Assembly: GCA_038246545.1 (NCBI GenBank)
Contig: JBBRVW010000008.1
Coordinates: 1 to 64,000 of the forward strand
Source of the DNA: JBBRVW01 sp038246545
Lineage (GTDB): Bacteria; Actinomycetota; Actinomycetes; JACCUZ01
DNA: 64,000 nt
Direction: 5' to 3'
How positions within the stretch are numbered: position 1 is the stretch's first letter; each line of letters opens with the position of its first letter. The notes below the pieces were generated by a model. It ran no database searches. It saw only the letters and a list, made by a program, of their open reading frames with translations, and had not been told where the DNA came from. Below are positions 25,438 through 34,137 of this stretch, piece after piece. The position numbers and the translations under genes are program-made.

Positions 25438-26850
25438 ATGGGGATGAACGAGGACCCGCTGGCGCTGCTGCCGGAGATCTTCCTGCTGGCCGGTGCCCTC
25501 GCGGTACTGCTGACCGGGTCGTTCCTGCCCCGGGAGCGGCAGTGGGTGGCCCGGACGGTCGCGGCCGCCGCCCTGCTCGCGGCCACCGTCGCCGCAGCGG
25601 CCGCCCTGTGGGACGCGCCTCGCGCGGTGTGGGACGGCACCTTCACCGTCGACACGGCGACCGGCGTCGCCCGCCTGGTCGCATCCCTCGCCTGCCTGCT
25701 CGTGGTCGGGCTGGGCGTCGACGAGCTCGCCGGCGACCCGCGCGAGAGCGAGACGTACACGCTGCTGCTGCTCGGGACGGCCGGCGCCACCGTCCTGGCC
25801 GGTGCGAGCGACCTGCTCGTGCTGCTGGCCGGCTTCCTGCTGGCGAGCATCCCGGTGTACGGCCTCGTCGGGCTGGCCCGGACCGCGGGTGCCGCCGAGG
25901 CGGCGATGAAGACCTACCTGCTCGGCGCCCTCCTCGGCATCACGTTGATGCTGGGCGTCACCGTGCTCTACGGACTGGCCGGCGAGACGACGTACGCCGC
26001 GCTGTCGGCACGTCTGGGCACCGCCCCGGCGAGTGCCTCGCTGGTGGGGGTGGCTGCCGTGCTGGGCGGCCTGATGTTCAAGGCCGGCGCCGTCCCGGGC
26101 CACTTCTGGGTGCCGGACGCGGCCCAGGGAGCGGGCGGTGCCGCTGCCGCGTTCCTCACCTCGGTGCCGAAGGTCGGAGCACTGGTCGCTGTCTACCGGC
26201 TGGTGGACGCGCTCCCGGCCTCGGTCGACGCCCGGCCGCTGGTCGGGGTGCTCGCGGTGGCCAGCATGACGCTGGGCAACCTGGCGGCGTTCGGGCAGGA
26301 CGACCCGCGCCGGCTGCTCGGCTGGTCGACCGTCAGCCAGGTCGGCTACCTGCTGGTGCCCGTCGCCGTCGCCGGCCGCACCGGCCTGGCGCTGCCGTCG
26401 CTGCTGCTCTACCTCGCGTGCTACACGGTCACCAACCTGACGGCGTTCGCGGTCACGTCGTCACTTCCCGGCCGGCGCGACCTCGCGAGCTACCGCGGGC
26501 TCGCCGGCGCCCGGCCGTGGCTGGCCGGCGCGCTGGTGGTGGCCCTGCTCGGCCTGGTCGGTACGCCACCCACCGCGGTCTTCGCCGGGAAGGTCACCGT
26601 GACCGCGGCCGCGTGGGACGGCGGCAGCCCCTGGCTGGCCGTCGCCGTGATCGCCAACACCGTCGTGAGCCTCTTCTACTACCTGCGCTGGGTGGCCCCG
26701 GTGTTCAGCCGCGGCGAGCCGGTCGAGCGTCCCGCACCCGGCGGCTTCCAGCCCCGACGGTGGGCGGCCGCGAGTGCGGTGGCCGCTGCGGCCGCCAGCG
26801 TGCTGCTGGGTCTCGCGGCGGGACCGGCCTGGGCACTCGTCAGCCAGTGA
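25438..26850 (+). CDS. nuoN: NADH-quinone oxidoreductase subunit N-like antiporter subunit
   Basis: Protein of 470 aa, ATG 25438 directly after the nuoM stop (a second ATG at 25444 is possible). It keeps the helix-7 Lys (GGLMFKAGAVPGHFWVPDA), the next Lys (LTSVPKVGAL) and the SQVGYLL block. The helix-5 segment is DLLVLLAGFLLASIPVYGL, in which the glutamate found in NuoN (ALELSSLPLY) is replaced by a hydrophobic residue. This half-channel may be inactive. Last gene of the operon. Confidence 0.9.
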   Translation: MGMNEDPLALLPEIFLLAGALAVLLTGSFLPRERQWVARTVAAAALLAATVAAAAALWDAPRAVWDGTFTVDTATGVARLVASLACLLVVGLGVDELAGDPRESETYTLLLLGTAGATVLAGASDLLVLLAGFLLASIPVYGLVGLARTAGAAEAAMKTYLLGALLGITLMLGVTVLYGLAGETTYAALSARLGTAPASASLVGVAAVLGGLMFKAGAVPGHFWVPDAAQGAGGAAAAFLTSVPKVGALVAVYRLVDALPASVDARPLVGVLAVASMTLGNLAAFGQDDPRRLLGWSTVSQVGYLLVPVAVAGRTGLALPSLLLYLACYTVTNLTAFAVTSSLPGRRDLASYRGLAGARPWLAGALVVALLGLVGTPPTAVFAGKVTVTAAAWDGGSPWLAVAVIANTVVSLFYYLRWVAPVFSRGEPVERPAPGGFQPRRWAAASAVAAAAASVLLGLAAGPAWALVSQ

Positions 26851-26986
26851 CGACCTTCTGACCCGCTGTCGACGGCTGCCCGGGCGAACCACATCGGCCG
26901 GTGCCACCGCTCGGTCAACCCTTCGCTGGGTACCTCGCGTCCTACCTCCGTACGGCCGGCACCCGCCGCCCGCGAAGGAGGCCGTC

Positions 26987-27547
26987 CTGACCCTGTTCCG
27001 CCGCGCGCTCCTCACCGTCCTCACCGGCGGCCTCCTGGCGCTGGGTGCGGCTCCGGCCGACGCCCGGGTCGCCGTAGACCCGAGCACGTTGTCACCCGTG
27101 CCGCCCGCCGGCGCGACCTGCTGGCGGACCGGCCCGGGCGCCGTCCGGTGCGACACGTTCGTGTTCCTCGAGTCCGCCGGCGAGCCGGCCGTCGACCTCG
27201 CCTGTGGCACGGTCTACGTCACCGGCCCCGACCACCGGCTCGGCACGCGCTGGTACGAGGCTGGCCTGCTCGCCCGTCGGCTGGTGCGACAGGACGTGGA
27301 GCAGACGCTCAGCCTCCACCCGGACATGAGCGGGCGCACCCTGCGGGTGCGGCAGCACGACAGCCGGTGGGGCGTGTCGGACGACGTCCTGGTCTTCCAC
27401 GGGAACGGCCTGCTCGTCAGCGGCCCGGGAGTCGGCGTCCTCGCCCACATCGCGGGCCTGGACGAGCTCGACGGCACCCACCACGGCACGTTCAGCTGGC
27501 TCGAGGACCCGGACGTCGCGCCGCGGGTCTGCGCCGCCCTGACGTAG
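26987..27547 (+). CDS. Secreted protein of unknown function, probable CTG start
   Basis: Predicted 186 aa. AAGGAGG at 26975-26981 is followed after 5 nt by CTG, and the frame reads at once as a signal peptide (TLFRRALLTVLTGGLLALG, cleavage after ADA). No ATG, GTG or TTG lies at a usable position. The mature part has three to four cysteines (TCWRTGP, VRCDTF, LACGT, RVCAA) that could form disulfides, and a GVLAHIAGLDELDG segment. No family is recognised. It follows nuoN by 136 bp, and that gap shows no other gene. Confidence 0.65.
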   Translation: MTLFRRALLTVLTGGLLALGAAPADARVAVDPSTLSPVPPAGATCWRTGPGAVRCDTFVFLESAGEPAVDLACGTVYVTGPDHRLGTRWYEAGLLARRLVRQDVEQTLSLHPDMSGRTLRVRQHDSRWGVSDDVLVFHGNGLLVSGPGVGVLAHIAGLDELDGTHHGTFSWLEDPDVAPRVCAALT

Positions 27548-27747
27548 TCCGGAGCCGACCGCCGGCCGCCGGCTGGTTCACCGGCCTGCAGCGCAGCTAC
27601 CCGCGACCATCCAGAACCGGGTGTTCTCCGTCGAGCAGCTGGCGACCTTCGCACTGGACCCGGTCGGGCTGGCTGTCGCACCGGCCGTGGCGGCCGCCGG
27701 GACCCCGGGCCGGCGACCGCGGGCACCCACTGACATCGCCTGGTCGG

Positions 27748-27753
27748 TACGGT
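27748..27753 (+). promoter_or_regulatory. -10 box of aldose epimerase gene, leaderless
   Basis: TACGGT, 6 nt, ATG 27760. No Shine-Dalgarno sequence. Confidence 0.55.
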
Positions 27754-27759
27754 CGCGCC

Positions 27760-28677
27760 ATGGCCTCCGCACCCCGCCCGCCCACGGGTGAGCAGCACGA
27801 GATCCGGCACGGCGACCAGGTCGCCGTCGTCACCGAGGTCGGCGCGACCCTGCGCCGCTACGACGTCGGGGACCGCGCGGTCGTGCAGGGGTGGGCGGTC
27901 GACGCGATCCCGGACGGCAGCCGCGGGCAGGTGCTGATGCCGTGGCCCAACCGGGTCGCCGACGGCGCCTACTCGTGGAACGGCACCGACCTCCAGCTGC
28001 CGATCACCGAGGTGGCCAAGCACAACGCGATCCACGGCCTGGTCCGGTGGGTCGGCTGGCAGGTGACCGACCAGGACGAGGCCTCCGTCACTCTCTCCGC
28101 GACGGTGTGGCCGACCCCGGGCTACCCGTTCCTGCTCTCGGTCTCGGCGGGGTACCGGCTCGACGACGACGGGCTCGCGGTCGAGCTCCGGGCCCGGAAC
28201 GACGGTGCCGGCGCGGCGCCGTACGGCGTCGGGCAGCACCCCTACCTGTTGGCTGGCGCGCCGGTGGACGCCGTGACGCTGACGCTGCCGGCGGCCGCCC
28301 GGCTGCTCGTCGACGAGCGCAGCAACCCGATGGGGCTCCAGGACGTCACCGGCACCGACGACGACTTCCGTGGCGGCCGCCGGCTGGACGGCCTGGTGCT
28401 CGACACGGCGTTCACCCGGCTGGCCACCGACGACGACGGCTGGGTCCGCGCCCGGCTCGAGGACATCGACGGCGGCGGCGTCGAGCTGCGCAGCGGGCCT
28501 AGTGCCAGGTGGCTGCAGGTCTTCACCGGCGACACCCTGCCGGAGGGCCCTCGCCGCACCGCGATCGCCGTCGAGCCGATGTCCTGCCCGCCGGGCGCCT
28601 TCCGCTCCGGCGAGGACCTGGTGACGCTCGAGGCGGGTGCCGAGCACCTGCTCACGTGGGGGTTGCGGGCCTGGTGA
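27760..28677 (+). CDS. Aldose 1-epimerase family protein
   Basis: Beta-sandwich mutarotase-type protein of 305 aa. Family landmarks are MPWPNRVADGAYSWNG (sugar-binding Asn-Arg), the catalytic His in NAIHGLVRW, the second His in YGVGQHPYLL, and the catalytic Glu in IAVEPMSCPPGAF. It interconverts alpha and beta anomers of a hexose; the exact sugar is unknown. It is probably monocistronic. Shorter than GalM (about 340), as in the YeaD/actinobacterial subgroup. Confidence 0.88.
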   Translation: MASAPRPPTGEQHEIRHGDQVAVVTEVGATLRRYDVGDRAVVQGWAVDAIPDGSRGQVLMPWPNRVADGAYSWNGTDLQLPITEVAKHNAIHGLVRWVGWQVTDQDEASVTLSATVWPTPGYPFLLSVSAGYRLDDDGLAVELRARNDGAGAAPYGVGQHPYLLAGAPVDAVTLTLPAAARLLVDERSNPMGLQDVTGTDDDFRGGRRLDGLVLDTAFTRLATDDDGWVRARLEDIDGGGVELRSGPSARWLQVFTGDTLPEGPRRTAIAVEPMSCPPGAFRSGEDLVTLEAGAEHLLTWGLRAW

Positions 28678-28756
28678 CCCCGGCAGCGTGGACATCGGAC
28701 GCACGATGCCCTAGCCCTTGTACCGCTCGCTTTACCCGCTGTTGGGGTGAGGGCTC

Positions 28757-28784
28757 TCAAGACCCGACCCCCGGGCCGTCGATA
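28757..28784 (+). promoter_or_regulatory. Sigma-28 (FliA/WhiG-type) promoter candidate
   Basis: TCAAGA at 28757-28762 and GCCGTCGATA at 28775-28784, close to the flagellar sigma consensus (TAAA, then GCCGATAA) with similar spacing. The same two elements occur at 63166-63192. It drives a leader of about 95 nt ahead of the 64-aa gene. Confidence 0.5.
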
Positions 28785-28885
28785 TCTCCCACGTAGTCAG
28801 AAAGAGCCAGGGCACTCCTCCACTCGGCTGGGGGCCGTGGCGCGGCGGCGCCGGTGGCTCCGCTCGGGGGAAAGGGGCTCGAGAG

Positions 28886-29080
28886 ATGGACACGATGACG
28901 ACGATGACGACGACGGCCACGATGACGACGGCGGCTCCGGCCGACGACGCGATGGTCATGGCACTGCTGCAGGGGCACGTGCCGCTCGCCCTGCTGTGCG
29001 ATCTCACCGCCCCCGAGGGGCCGGCGTCGCGGGAGATCCTCGACACCGAGGGAGAGCCGGCGCAGCGCTGGTGGGAGTGA
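28886..29080 (+). CDS. Small conserved-looking protein of 64 aa
   Basis: ATG 28886 has AAAGGGG at about 10 nt. The N-terminus is a Thr/Met-rich run (MDTMTTMTTTATMTTAAP), followed by a folded-looking helix DDAMVMALLQGHVPLALLCDLTAPEGP and an acidic tail ending QRWWE. The middle segment has the look of a small regulatory helix and resembles short actinobacterial proteins of unknown role. Its sigma-28-like promoter would place it in the motility or chemotaxis regulon; that is inference. Confidence 0.65.
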   Translation: MDTMTTMTTTATMTTAAPADDAMVMALLQGHVPLALLCDLTAPEGPASREILDTEGEPAQRWWE

Positions 29081-29127
29081 GCTCCCGGGCCTGAGGAGCG
29101 GGCGCCCGGTCTGGCAGGGTTGACCGG

Positions 29128-29925
29128 GTGCCCGAGGGACATACGGTCCGCCGCCAGGCCCGCGAGCACGCCGCGCGGTTCCGCGGCGAGCGCGTGCACG
29201 TGACCAGCCCGCAGGGCCGTTTCGCCGAGGGTGCCGCCCTGCTCGACGGTCGCGTCCTGGACGGCACCGACGCCTACGGCAAGCATCTGTGGCTGGTGTT
29301 CGCCGGGGACCGGCTGCTGCACGTGCACCTCGGTCTGTACGGCGGGTGGACGTTCGGCCCCCTGCCCGCGCCGGTGCCGAGAGGGGCGCTGCGGGTACGC
29401 CTCGAGGCCGAGGGTTCGTACGCCGACCTGCGCGGGCCGACCGTCTGCGAGGTGCACACGCCCGGCGACCGCGACGCGGTGCTCGCCCGGCTCGGGCCCG
29501 ACCCGCTGCGCCCCCGGCACGACCCGTGGAGGGCGTTCGCCCGCGTGTCCCGTTCCCGCTCCTCCGTCGGGCTGCTGCTCATGGACCAGGCCGTCGCGGC
29601 CGGTGTCGGCAACGTCTACCGCGCCGAGGTCCTCTTCCGGGCCGGCATCGACCCGCACCGTCCCGGCCGGCTGGTCACCCGCGACGAGTGGGGTGCGCTG
29701 TGGTCCGACCTGGTCGCCCTCATGCGGGCCGGTGTCCGTGCCGGCCGCATCGTGACGACCCGGCCCCAGGACCGCGACCGCGTGAGCGGCCGGGCGCGCC
29801 GCGAGGACGCGCACTACGTCTACCGGCGGACCGGCCTGCCGTGCCGGGTGTGCGGGACCCCGGTGGCGCACGAGGTGATGGGGGCCCGCAACCTCTTCTG
29901 GTGCCCCCGCTGCCAGCCGGGCTGA
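29128..29925 (+). CDS. DNA glycosylase of the Fpg/Nei family (Nei2-like)
   Basis: Protein of 265 aa. Base-excision repair enzyme with the catalytic N-terminal PEGHTVRR (Pro2, Glu3), a helix-two-turn-helix region (MDQAVAAGVGNVYRAEVLFRAGIDP) with the conserved GVGN.Y, and a C-terminal zinc finger CRVCG...WCPRCQ. PEGHTV is the variant of actinobacterial Nei2 (endonuclease VIII). It removes oxidised pyrimidines and cleaves the strand by beta/delta elimination. GTG 29128 follows a CAGGGT box by 7 nt, so the mRNA may be leaderless. Confidence 0.93.
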   Translation: MPEGHTVRRQAREHAARFRGERVHVTSPQGRFAEGAALLDGRVLDGTDAYGKHLWLVFAGDRLLHVHLGLYGGWTFGPLPAPVPRGALRVRLEAEGSYADLRGPTVCEVHTPGDRDAVLARLGPDPLRPRHDPWRAFARVSRSRSSVGLLLMDQAVAAGVGNVYRAEVLFRAGIDPHRPGRLVTRDEWGALWSDLVALMRAGVRAGRIVTTRPQDRDRVSGRARREDAHYVYRRTGLPCRVCGTPVAHEVMGARNLFWCPRCQPG

Positions 29926-30017
29926 GTCGCGGGCTCCGTGATCGGCATGGACTGCTCGGTGGTGGGCATCACGCCGCCGAGCGTCCGACTTCGGGCGCCG
30001 TTCTCCTGGAGGCAGTC

Positions 30018-30158
30018 ATGATCGTCCTTGCCATCATTCTGATCATCCTCGGGCTCTTCACCCTCAAGCTGCTCCTGTGGATCGGCCTGATCCTGCTCGT
30101 CGTCGGCCTGGTGCTGAACCTGGTGCCGGTCGGCGGCACGCGCCGCCGCTACTACTGA
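30018..30158 (+). CDS. 46-aa two-helix membrane protein
   Basis: ATG 30018 with GGAGG at 6 nt. The product is almost entirely two hydrophobic helices (VLAIILIILGLFTLKLLLW, then IGLILLVVGLVLNLVP) with a basic tail GGTRRRYY. It resembles the small DUF6131-type hydrophobic proteins that are abundant in actinobacteria, though I cannot be sure of the family. A strong terminator follows 6 bp after the stop, supporting an independent transcription unit. Confidence 0.8.
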   Translation: MIVLAIILIILGLFTLKLLLWIGLILLVVGLVLNLVPVGGTRRRYY

Positions 30159-30163
30159 GCGGA

Positions 30164-30193
30164 AGCCCCGGACGGGGTTCCCCGTCCGGGGCT
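30164..30193 (+). terminator. 14-bp perfect hairpin terminator
   Basis: AGCCCCGGACGGGG, loop TT, then the exact complement, 6 bp after the small membrane protein gene. It may also stop leftward transcription. Confidence 0.75.
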
Positions 30194-30312
30194 CGTCCGC
30201 CCCGAGCAGCGCGGCGTCCGCTGCCCTCCAGGTCGCCGGCTGCGCACCTGGCCGACAGCCCGGAAGCAGCAACGGGCCGCCCACCCGCAGGGGAGGACGC
30301 CCATGCCATGCG

Positions 30313-30388
30313 TGGTGCGCCGCGAGGGACTTGAACCCCCAACCCGCGGATTAAGAGTCCGCTGCTCTGCCAGTTGAGCTAGCGGCGC
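30313..30388 (-). tRNA. tRNA-Lys (CTT)
   Basis: Acceptor GCGCCGC/GCGGCGC, D stem GCTC/GAGC, anticodon stem GCGGA/TCCGC with loop CTCTTAA (anticodon CTT), T loop TTCAAGT, discriminator A and an encoded CCA at 30313-30315. Confidence 0.96.
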
Positions 30389-30459
30389 GTGAGCGGGGAC
30401 GAGATTACCAGCAGGGGGCGGGTGCCACGAAACCGAGTGGCACGGGCAGCGACCCGGTC

Positions 30460-30978
30460 TCAGGCGGCGTAGCCACTGGCGGCCGCGCCGCTGCCGGACG
30501 TGGTCGAAGGCCCCGCGCCACCGGCCGGGCCACCACCTCCGGGCCCACCGACCTCGGTGCCGGTGACAGTGAAGGACTTGTCGATCTCGACGGTGACCGG
30601 GGTGCCGTTCGCCGTCGCGAGGTGGGCCTCGTAGACGCCGTCGGAGTCGGTCTCGATGCGGGCCACGGTGGCGCCGGGGTACATCGCCAGCGCCGCTGCC
30701 TCGACCTTGTCGGCGGTGGTGCCGGTGAGCAGCTGCTCGTCGCTGCGCTGCGGCTGCGACTGGTCGGCGTTCCCGGTCCGGCCGGGCTGGCTGCCGGCGG
30801 AGTAGGCGCCCGTGGCGGGCGTGGTCGTGCTGCCGGAGTCGGCCGCGCTCGCGGTCAGCGAGCCGGCGAGCAGCCCGCCTGCCGCTAGCCCGGCCGCGCC
30901 GAACGCGCTGGGGCTGCCCCAGCGTCCGAGCGCCGAGCGGCGCTGCTCGGGTGCGGTGGTCTGCTGGTCGTCCGTCAT
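30460..30978 (-). CDS. Exported PepSY-domain protein
   Basis: Protein of 172 aa from ATG 30978 (GAAGGGA upstream). A basic/Gln N-terminus leads to a hydrophobic helix (about residues 22-45, AFGAAGLAAGGLLAGSLTASA) that could be an anchor or signal peptide. After a Ser/Thr/Gly spacer comes one PepSY domain (TADKVEAAALAMYPGATVARIE through VTVEIDKSFTVTG), followed by a Gly/Ser/Pro-rich tail. PepSY modules inhibit or escort proteases outside the membrane; the partner here is unknown. Confidence 0.8.
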   Translation of the reverse strand: MTDDQQTTAPEQRRSALGRWGSPSAFGAAGLAAGGLLAGSLTASAADSGSTTTPATGAYSAGSQPGRTGNADQSQPQRSDEQLLTGTTADKVEAAALAMYPGATVARIETDSDGVYEAHLATANGTPVTVEIDKSFTVTGTEVGGPGGGGPAGGAGPSTTSGSGAAASGYAA

Positions 30979-31090
30979 GGTCGTCCCTTCGTCGGCCCGG
31001 TCGTCGGTCGACCGGTAGAAGGAAGACTCGGGCCGGACCCTGGCGGGCACGCCGGAGCGCCCTGTCACCCACCTGCCAAGCAGCAGAGCG

Positions 31091-32536
31091 TCAGTTGCGC
31101 CAGTGGAAGTGCGGCGGCTTCGGCGAGCAGGCGGCGTACGCCTTGGCCCGCATGGTGCCGCGCACGCCGCGCCATGCCTTCTTGTGCGCCAGGTTGTGCG
31201 TCTCGGCGGGGTCGCGGCGGTAGTCGAACAGCTCCTGCTCGCCGGTGCCCCACTGCACGTACATCCGGTGGCGGGTGCGCCAGCCGCAGTACGCGGGCCG
31301 GTCGTTGTAGCCGTCCATGGCCTCGAGCACGAACCCCTTCCGGGTCCTCGGACCGAGGATGTCGAGGCCGTCAGTGGGCATCGCGGCCCCGGTGGCGTCG
31401 GCGATGGTGCGCGCGACGTCGACGTTGAGGACGATCCGCTTGCTGGTGGTGCCAGCGGGCGTGTACCCGTCCCACCGCAGCACCATCGGGATCGCGGTGG
31501 AGTCCTGGTACGGCGAGTCCTTGCCGATGATCCTGTGCTCGCCCCAGAAGTAGCCGTTGTCCGACATGAAGACGAACAGCGTGTCCCGGTCGCGGCCGGT
31601 GGCAGCGAGCGACGCGACGATCGACCCCACGGCGTCGTCGACGGACATCAGCGCCTCGAGCTGCCGCTGGCGCGTCAGGTCCACGTCGGCCTGTGTGTAG
31701 TGCGTGCGCTGGCGCATCCAGCGCGGCATGGTCCGCAACCTCTGGCGAAGGGTCGGCGCCGTGTACTGCGTCAGCTTCCCGTCGAGCGAGCCGAGGTGCC
31801 GGGGAGCGGGCGTGTACGGAGCGTGCGGCCCGAACGGCGCGAAGTAGAGGAACAGCGGCTGGTCGGCCGGTGTGGTCCCGATGAACTGCGTCGCCCGCGA
31901 GGCCAGCACGTCGGTGGAGTAGTCCTGCGGCTCGGTGCCGTAGCTGGTCCCGTCGCTGAGCCGGTACTTGTAGTACGAGCCGTGGCCGGACATGAAGGTC
32001 GCGAACGTGTCCCAGCCGGGCGGGGTGTAGCCGTCGGGTGCGTACGTGCCGAAGAAGTTGAGGTACTTGCCGATCAGACCCGTGCGGTAGCCGGCTGCCT
32101 GCAGCGCCGGACCGAGCGTGCGGTCCTCCAGCCCGAGCCGGTGGAACCTGCGCCACCCGCCGTAGCGCGATCCCCCGACGTCACCGTTGCCGAACAACCT
32201 GCTGGTGTGCGCGTACAGCCCGGTGAGGATCGTCGCGCGCGACGGGCAGCAGAGCGAGGTGGGAACCATCGCGCGCGTGTACGTCGTGCCCTGCTGGCGC
32301 AGCAGCCGGTCGACGTTCGGCATGGTCGCGTACGCACCGGCGCGCTGGTCGTCGGTGAGGATGACGACGACGTTGGGCCGGTGGTCCGTCTCGACGGCGG
32401 GCGGCGGCGTGCCGGTAGGCCCGGGCGCCGCCGACCCCGAGCTGGGGCCGGCAACCAGCGCCAGCACCGCGAGCGTGACGGCCATCGCCAGCCCGCCGGA
32501 GCGGAGCAGCCGTGACCGGGCGGTGCGGTGCAGCAT
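31091..32536 (-). CDS. Exported sulfatase (type I) 1
   Basis: Protein of 481 aa. Signal peptide in residues 1-37. Alkaline-phosphatase-fold sulfatase with metal site NVVVILTDDQRAG, the formylglycine motif CCPSR (SLCCPSRATILTG), GKYLN, the GPHAPYTP substrate loop and FMSDNGYFWGEH. The C-terminal ETHNLA matches the family signature. It needs a formylglycine-generating enzyme, which is not in this window. It is about 50% similar by eye to the next gene, so the pair arose by duplication. Substrate: a sulfate ester outside the cell, unknown. Confidence 0.92.
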   Translation of the reverse strand: MLHRTARSRLLRSGGLAMAVTLAVLALVAGPSSGSAAPGPTGTPPPAVETDHRPNVVVILTDDQRAGAYATMPNVDRLLRQQGTTYTRAMVPTSLCCPSRATILTGLYAHTSRLFGNGDVGGSRYGGWRRFHRLGLEDRTLGPALQAAGYRTGLIGKYLNFFGTYAPDGYTPPGWDTFATFMSGHGSYYKYRLSDGTSYGTEPQDYSTDVLASRATQFIGTTPADQPLFLYFAPFGPHAPYTPAPRHLGSLDGKLTQYTAPTLRQRLRTMPRWMRQRTHYTQADVDLTRQRQLEALMSVDDAVGSIVASLAATGRDRDTLFVFMSDNGYFWGEHRIIGKDSPYQDSTAIPMVLRWDGYTPAGTTSKRIVLNVDVARTIADATGAAMPTDGLDILGPRTRKGFVLEAMDGYNDRPAYCGWRTRHRMYVQWGTGEQELFDYRRDPAETHNLAHKKAWRGVRGTMRAKAYAACSPKPPHFHWRN

Positions 32537-32679
32537 CGGACGTCGGTCCCCTCGTGTCGTGTCGCTGACGGGGCAGGGAGCCTGCGTCTCGACCGCGTCG
32601 GAGAGTACGACGCCTCGGTGAGGTCTCCGGTTCGCCACGACCGCGCTTTGCCCGACCGTGACGTCCCGGTCGTGGCCGG

Positions 32680-34137
32680 CTACCAGTCGAAGCCGGGCGG
32701 TTCGGGTGCGCAGTGCTGGGTCGCCAGGGCCCGCAGCCGGGCCTGGACCGGCGCCACGGCGGGGTCTCCTGCGAGGTCGTGCTGCTCGAACGGGTCGGTC
32801 TGGTAGTCGTAGAGCTCGCTGCGACCGGTGGCGTACCGCACGTACATCCAGCGCTTGGTCCGCCATCCGCAGTACGCCGGCCGGTGCCGGTAGCCCGCCA
32901 TGGCTTCCAGCGGGAAGCCGCCGCGCGTGCGCGTACCGAGCAGGTCGAGCCCGTCGGTCTGCATCGACGCGCCGGTGGCGTTCGCGATGGTGTGGGCGAT
33001 GTCGACGTTCAGCGCCAGCCGGTCGTCGACGACACCGCTGCCGGCGTGGCCGTCCCAGCGGACGACGACCGGGATCCGGATGCCGCCGTCGTAGGGGTTG
33101 TCCTTGCCGACCATCCCGTGCTCGCCCCACAGGTAGCCGTTGTCCGACATGAAGATGAACAGGGTGTCCCGCGCCCGGCCCTCTCGGCGCATCGTGCGTA
33201 CCAGCGCGCCGACGGCGTCGTCGACGGCCCGCAAGGTGACGGTCTGGCCGCTGCGGACTGCGTCCTGCACGTCGCTCGGGGACTGGCGGTTGCGCTTCCA
33301 GCGCGGCCACGACTCGACGTCCGCCGGAGGGGTGGGAGCACGCAGCGCCTGCGGCAGCCCGTCGGTGGCGATCGTGCCGACCTGGTTCGCGTAGCGGGCG
33401 GCTGGGACGTACGGGCTGTGCGGCCCGTAGGGCGCGAACATCGCGAACAGCGGCTGGTCGTCCGGGGTGTTGCGCACGAAGCGCTTGGTCCGCCGGGCCA
33501 GCACGTCGGTGGAGTAGTCGCGCGCGTCCGTGCCGTGGTAGGTGCCGTCGGTGAGCCGGTAGCCGAAGTACGCGCCGCGCGAGTACTTGAAGGCCGTGAA
33601 CGTGTCCCAGCCCGGCGGCGTGTAGCCGTCGGGCGACAACTTGGAGAAGTCGTTGAGGTACTTGCCGAAGAAGCCGGTGCGGTAGCCGCGCGCCGACAGC
33701 GCGGTGGCGAGGGTCCGGTATTCCATGCCGCGTCGGTGGAACTGCGCCCAGCCGCCGTAGCGCGAGCCACCGATGTCCCCGTTGCCGAACACCCTGGTGT
33801 GGTGGGCGTAGAGCCCGGTGAGGATCGTCGACCGCGACGGGCAGCACAGGTTGGTCGGGATCATGCCGTTGCTGAAGCGCACGCCCTTGGCGGAGAGCAG
33901 GTCGTTCACCTGGTTCATCCCGGCGAGCGTGTCGGCCCTCTGGTCGTCGGTGACGATGAGGACGACGTTGGGTCGTGGGTGGTGCGAGTCGGCCACCGGA
34001 CCGGTGGTCGGCAGCCCCAGCTCGCCGGGGGCGAGGGCGGCCAGCACCAGGCCGACCACGACAAGGGCGGCGCTGAACAGCCGTCCGGGCCGGCGGAGCA
34101 GCGGACGGACGAGCGAGGGCGGTGCGAGGGCGCTCAG
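32680..34137 (-). CDS. Exported sulfatase (type I) 2, probable CTG start
   Basis: Catalytic features are NVVLIVTDDQRAD, CCPSR in TNLCCPSRSTILTG, GKYLNDFS, GPHSPYVP and FMSDNGYLWGEHGM. The first conventional start (GTG 34059) would leave only half of a signal peptide. Reading back in frame to CTG 34137 gives a full one (LVRPLLRRPGRLFSAALV then VVGLVLAALA), and this CTG overlaps the groES-like stop as CTGA, the same geometry as the ATGA/GTGA overlaps elsewhere. From there the protein is 485 aa, similar in length to its paralogue. Confidence 0.85.
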   Translation of the reverse strand: MSALAPPSLVRPLLRRPGRLFSAALVVVGLVLAALAPGELGLPTTGPVADSHHPRPNVVLIVTDDQRADTLAGMNQVNDLLSAKGVRFSNGMIPTNLCCPSRSTILTGLYAHHTRVFGNGDIGGSRYGGWAQFHRRGMEYRTLATALSARGYRTGFFGKYLNDFSKLSPDGYTPPGWDTFTAFKYSRGAYFGYRLTDGTYHGTDARDYSTDVLARRTKRFVRNTPDDQPLFAMFAPYGPHSPYVPAARYANQVGTIATDGLPQALRAPTPPADVESWPRWKRNRQSPSDVQDAVRSGQTVTLRAVDDAVGALVRTMRREGRARDTLFIFMSDNGYLWGEHGMVGKDNPYDGGIRIPVVVRWDGHAGSGVVDDRLALNVDIAHTIANATGASMQTDGLDLLGTRTRGGFPLEAMAGYRHRPAYCGWRTKRWMYVRYATGRSELYDYQTDPFEQHDLAGDPAVAPVQARLRALATQHCAPEPPGFDW

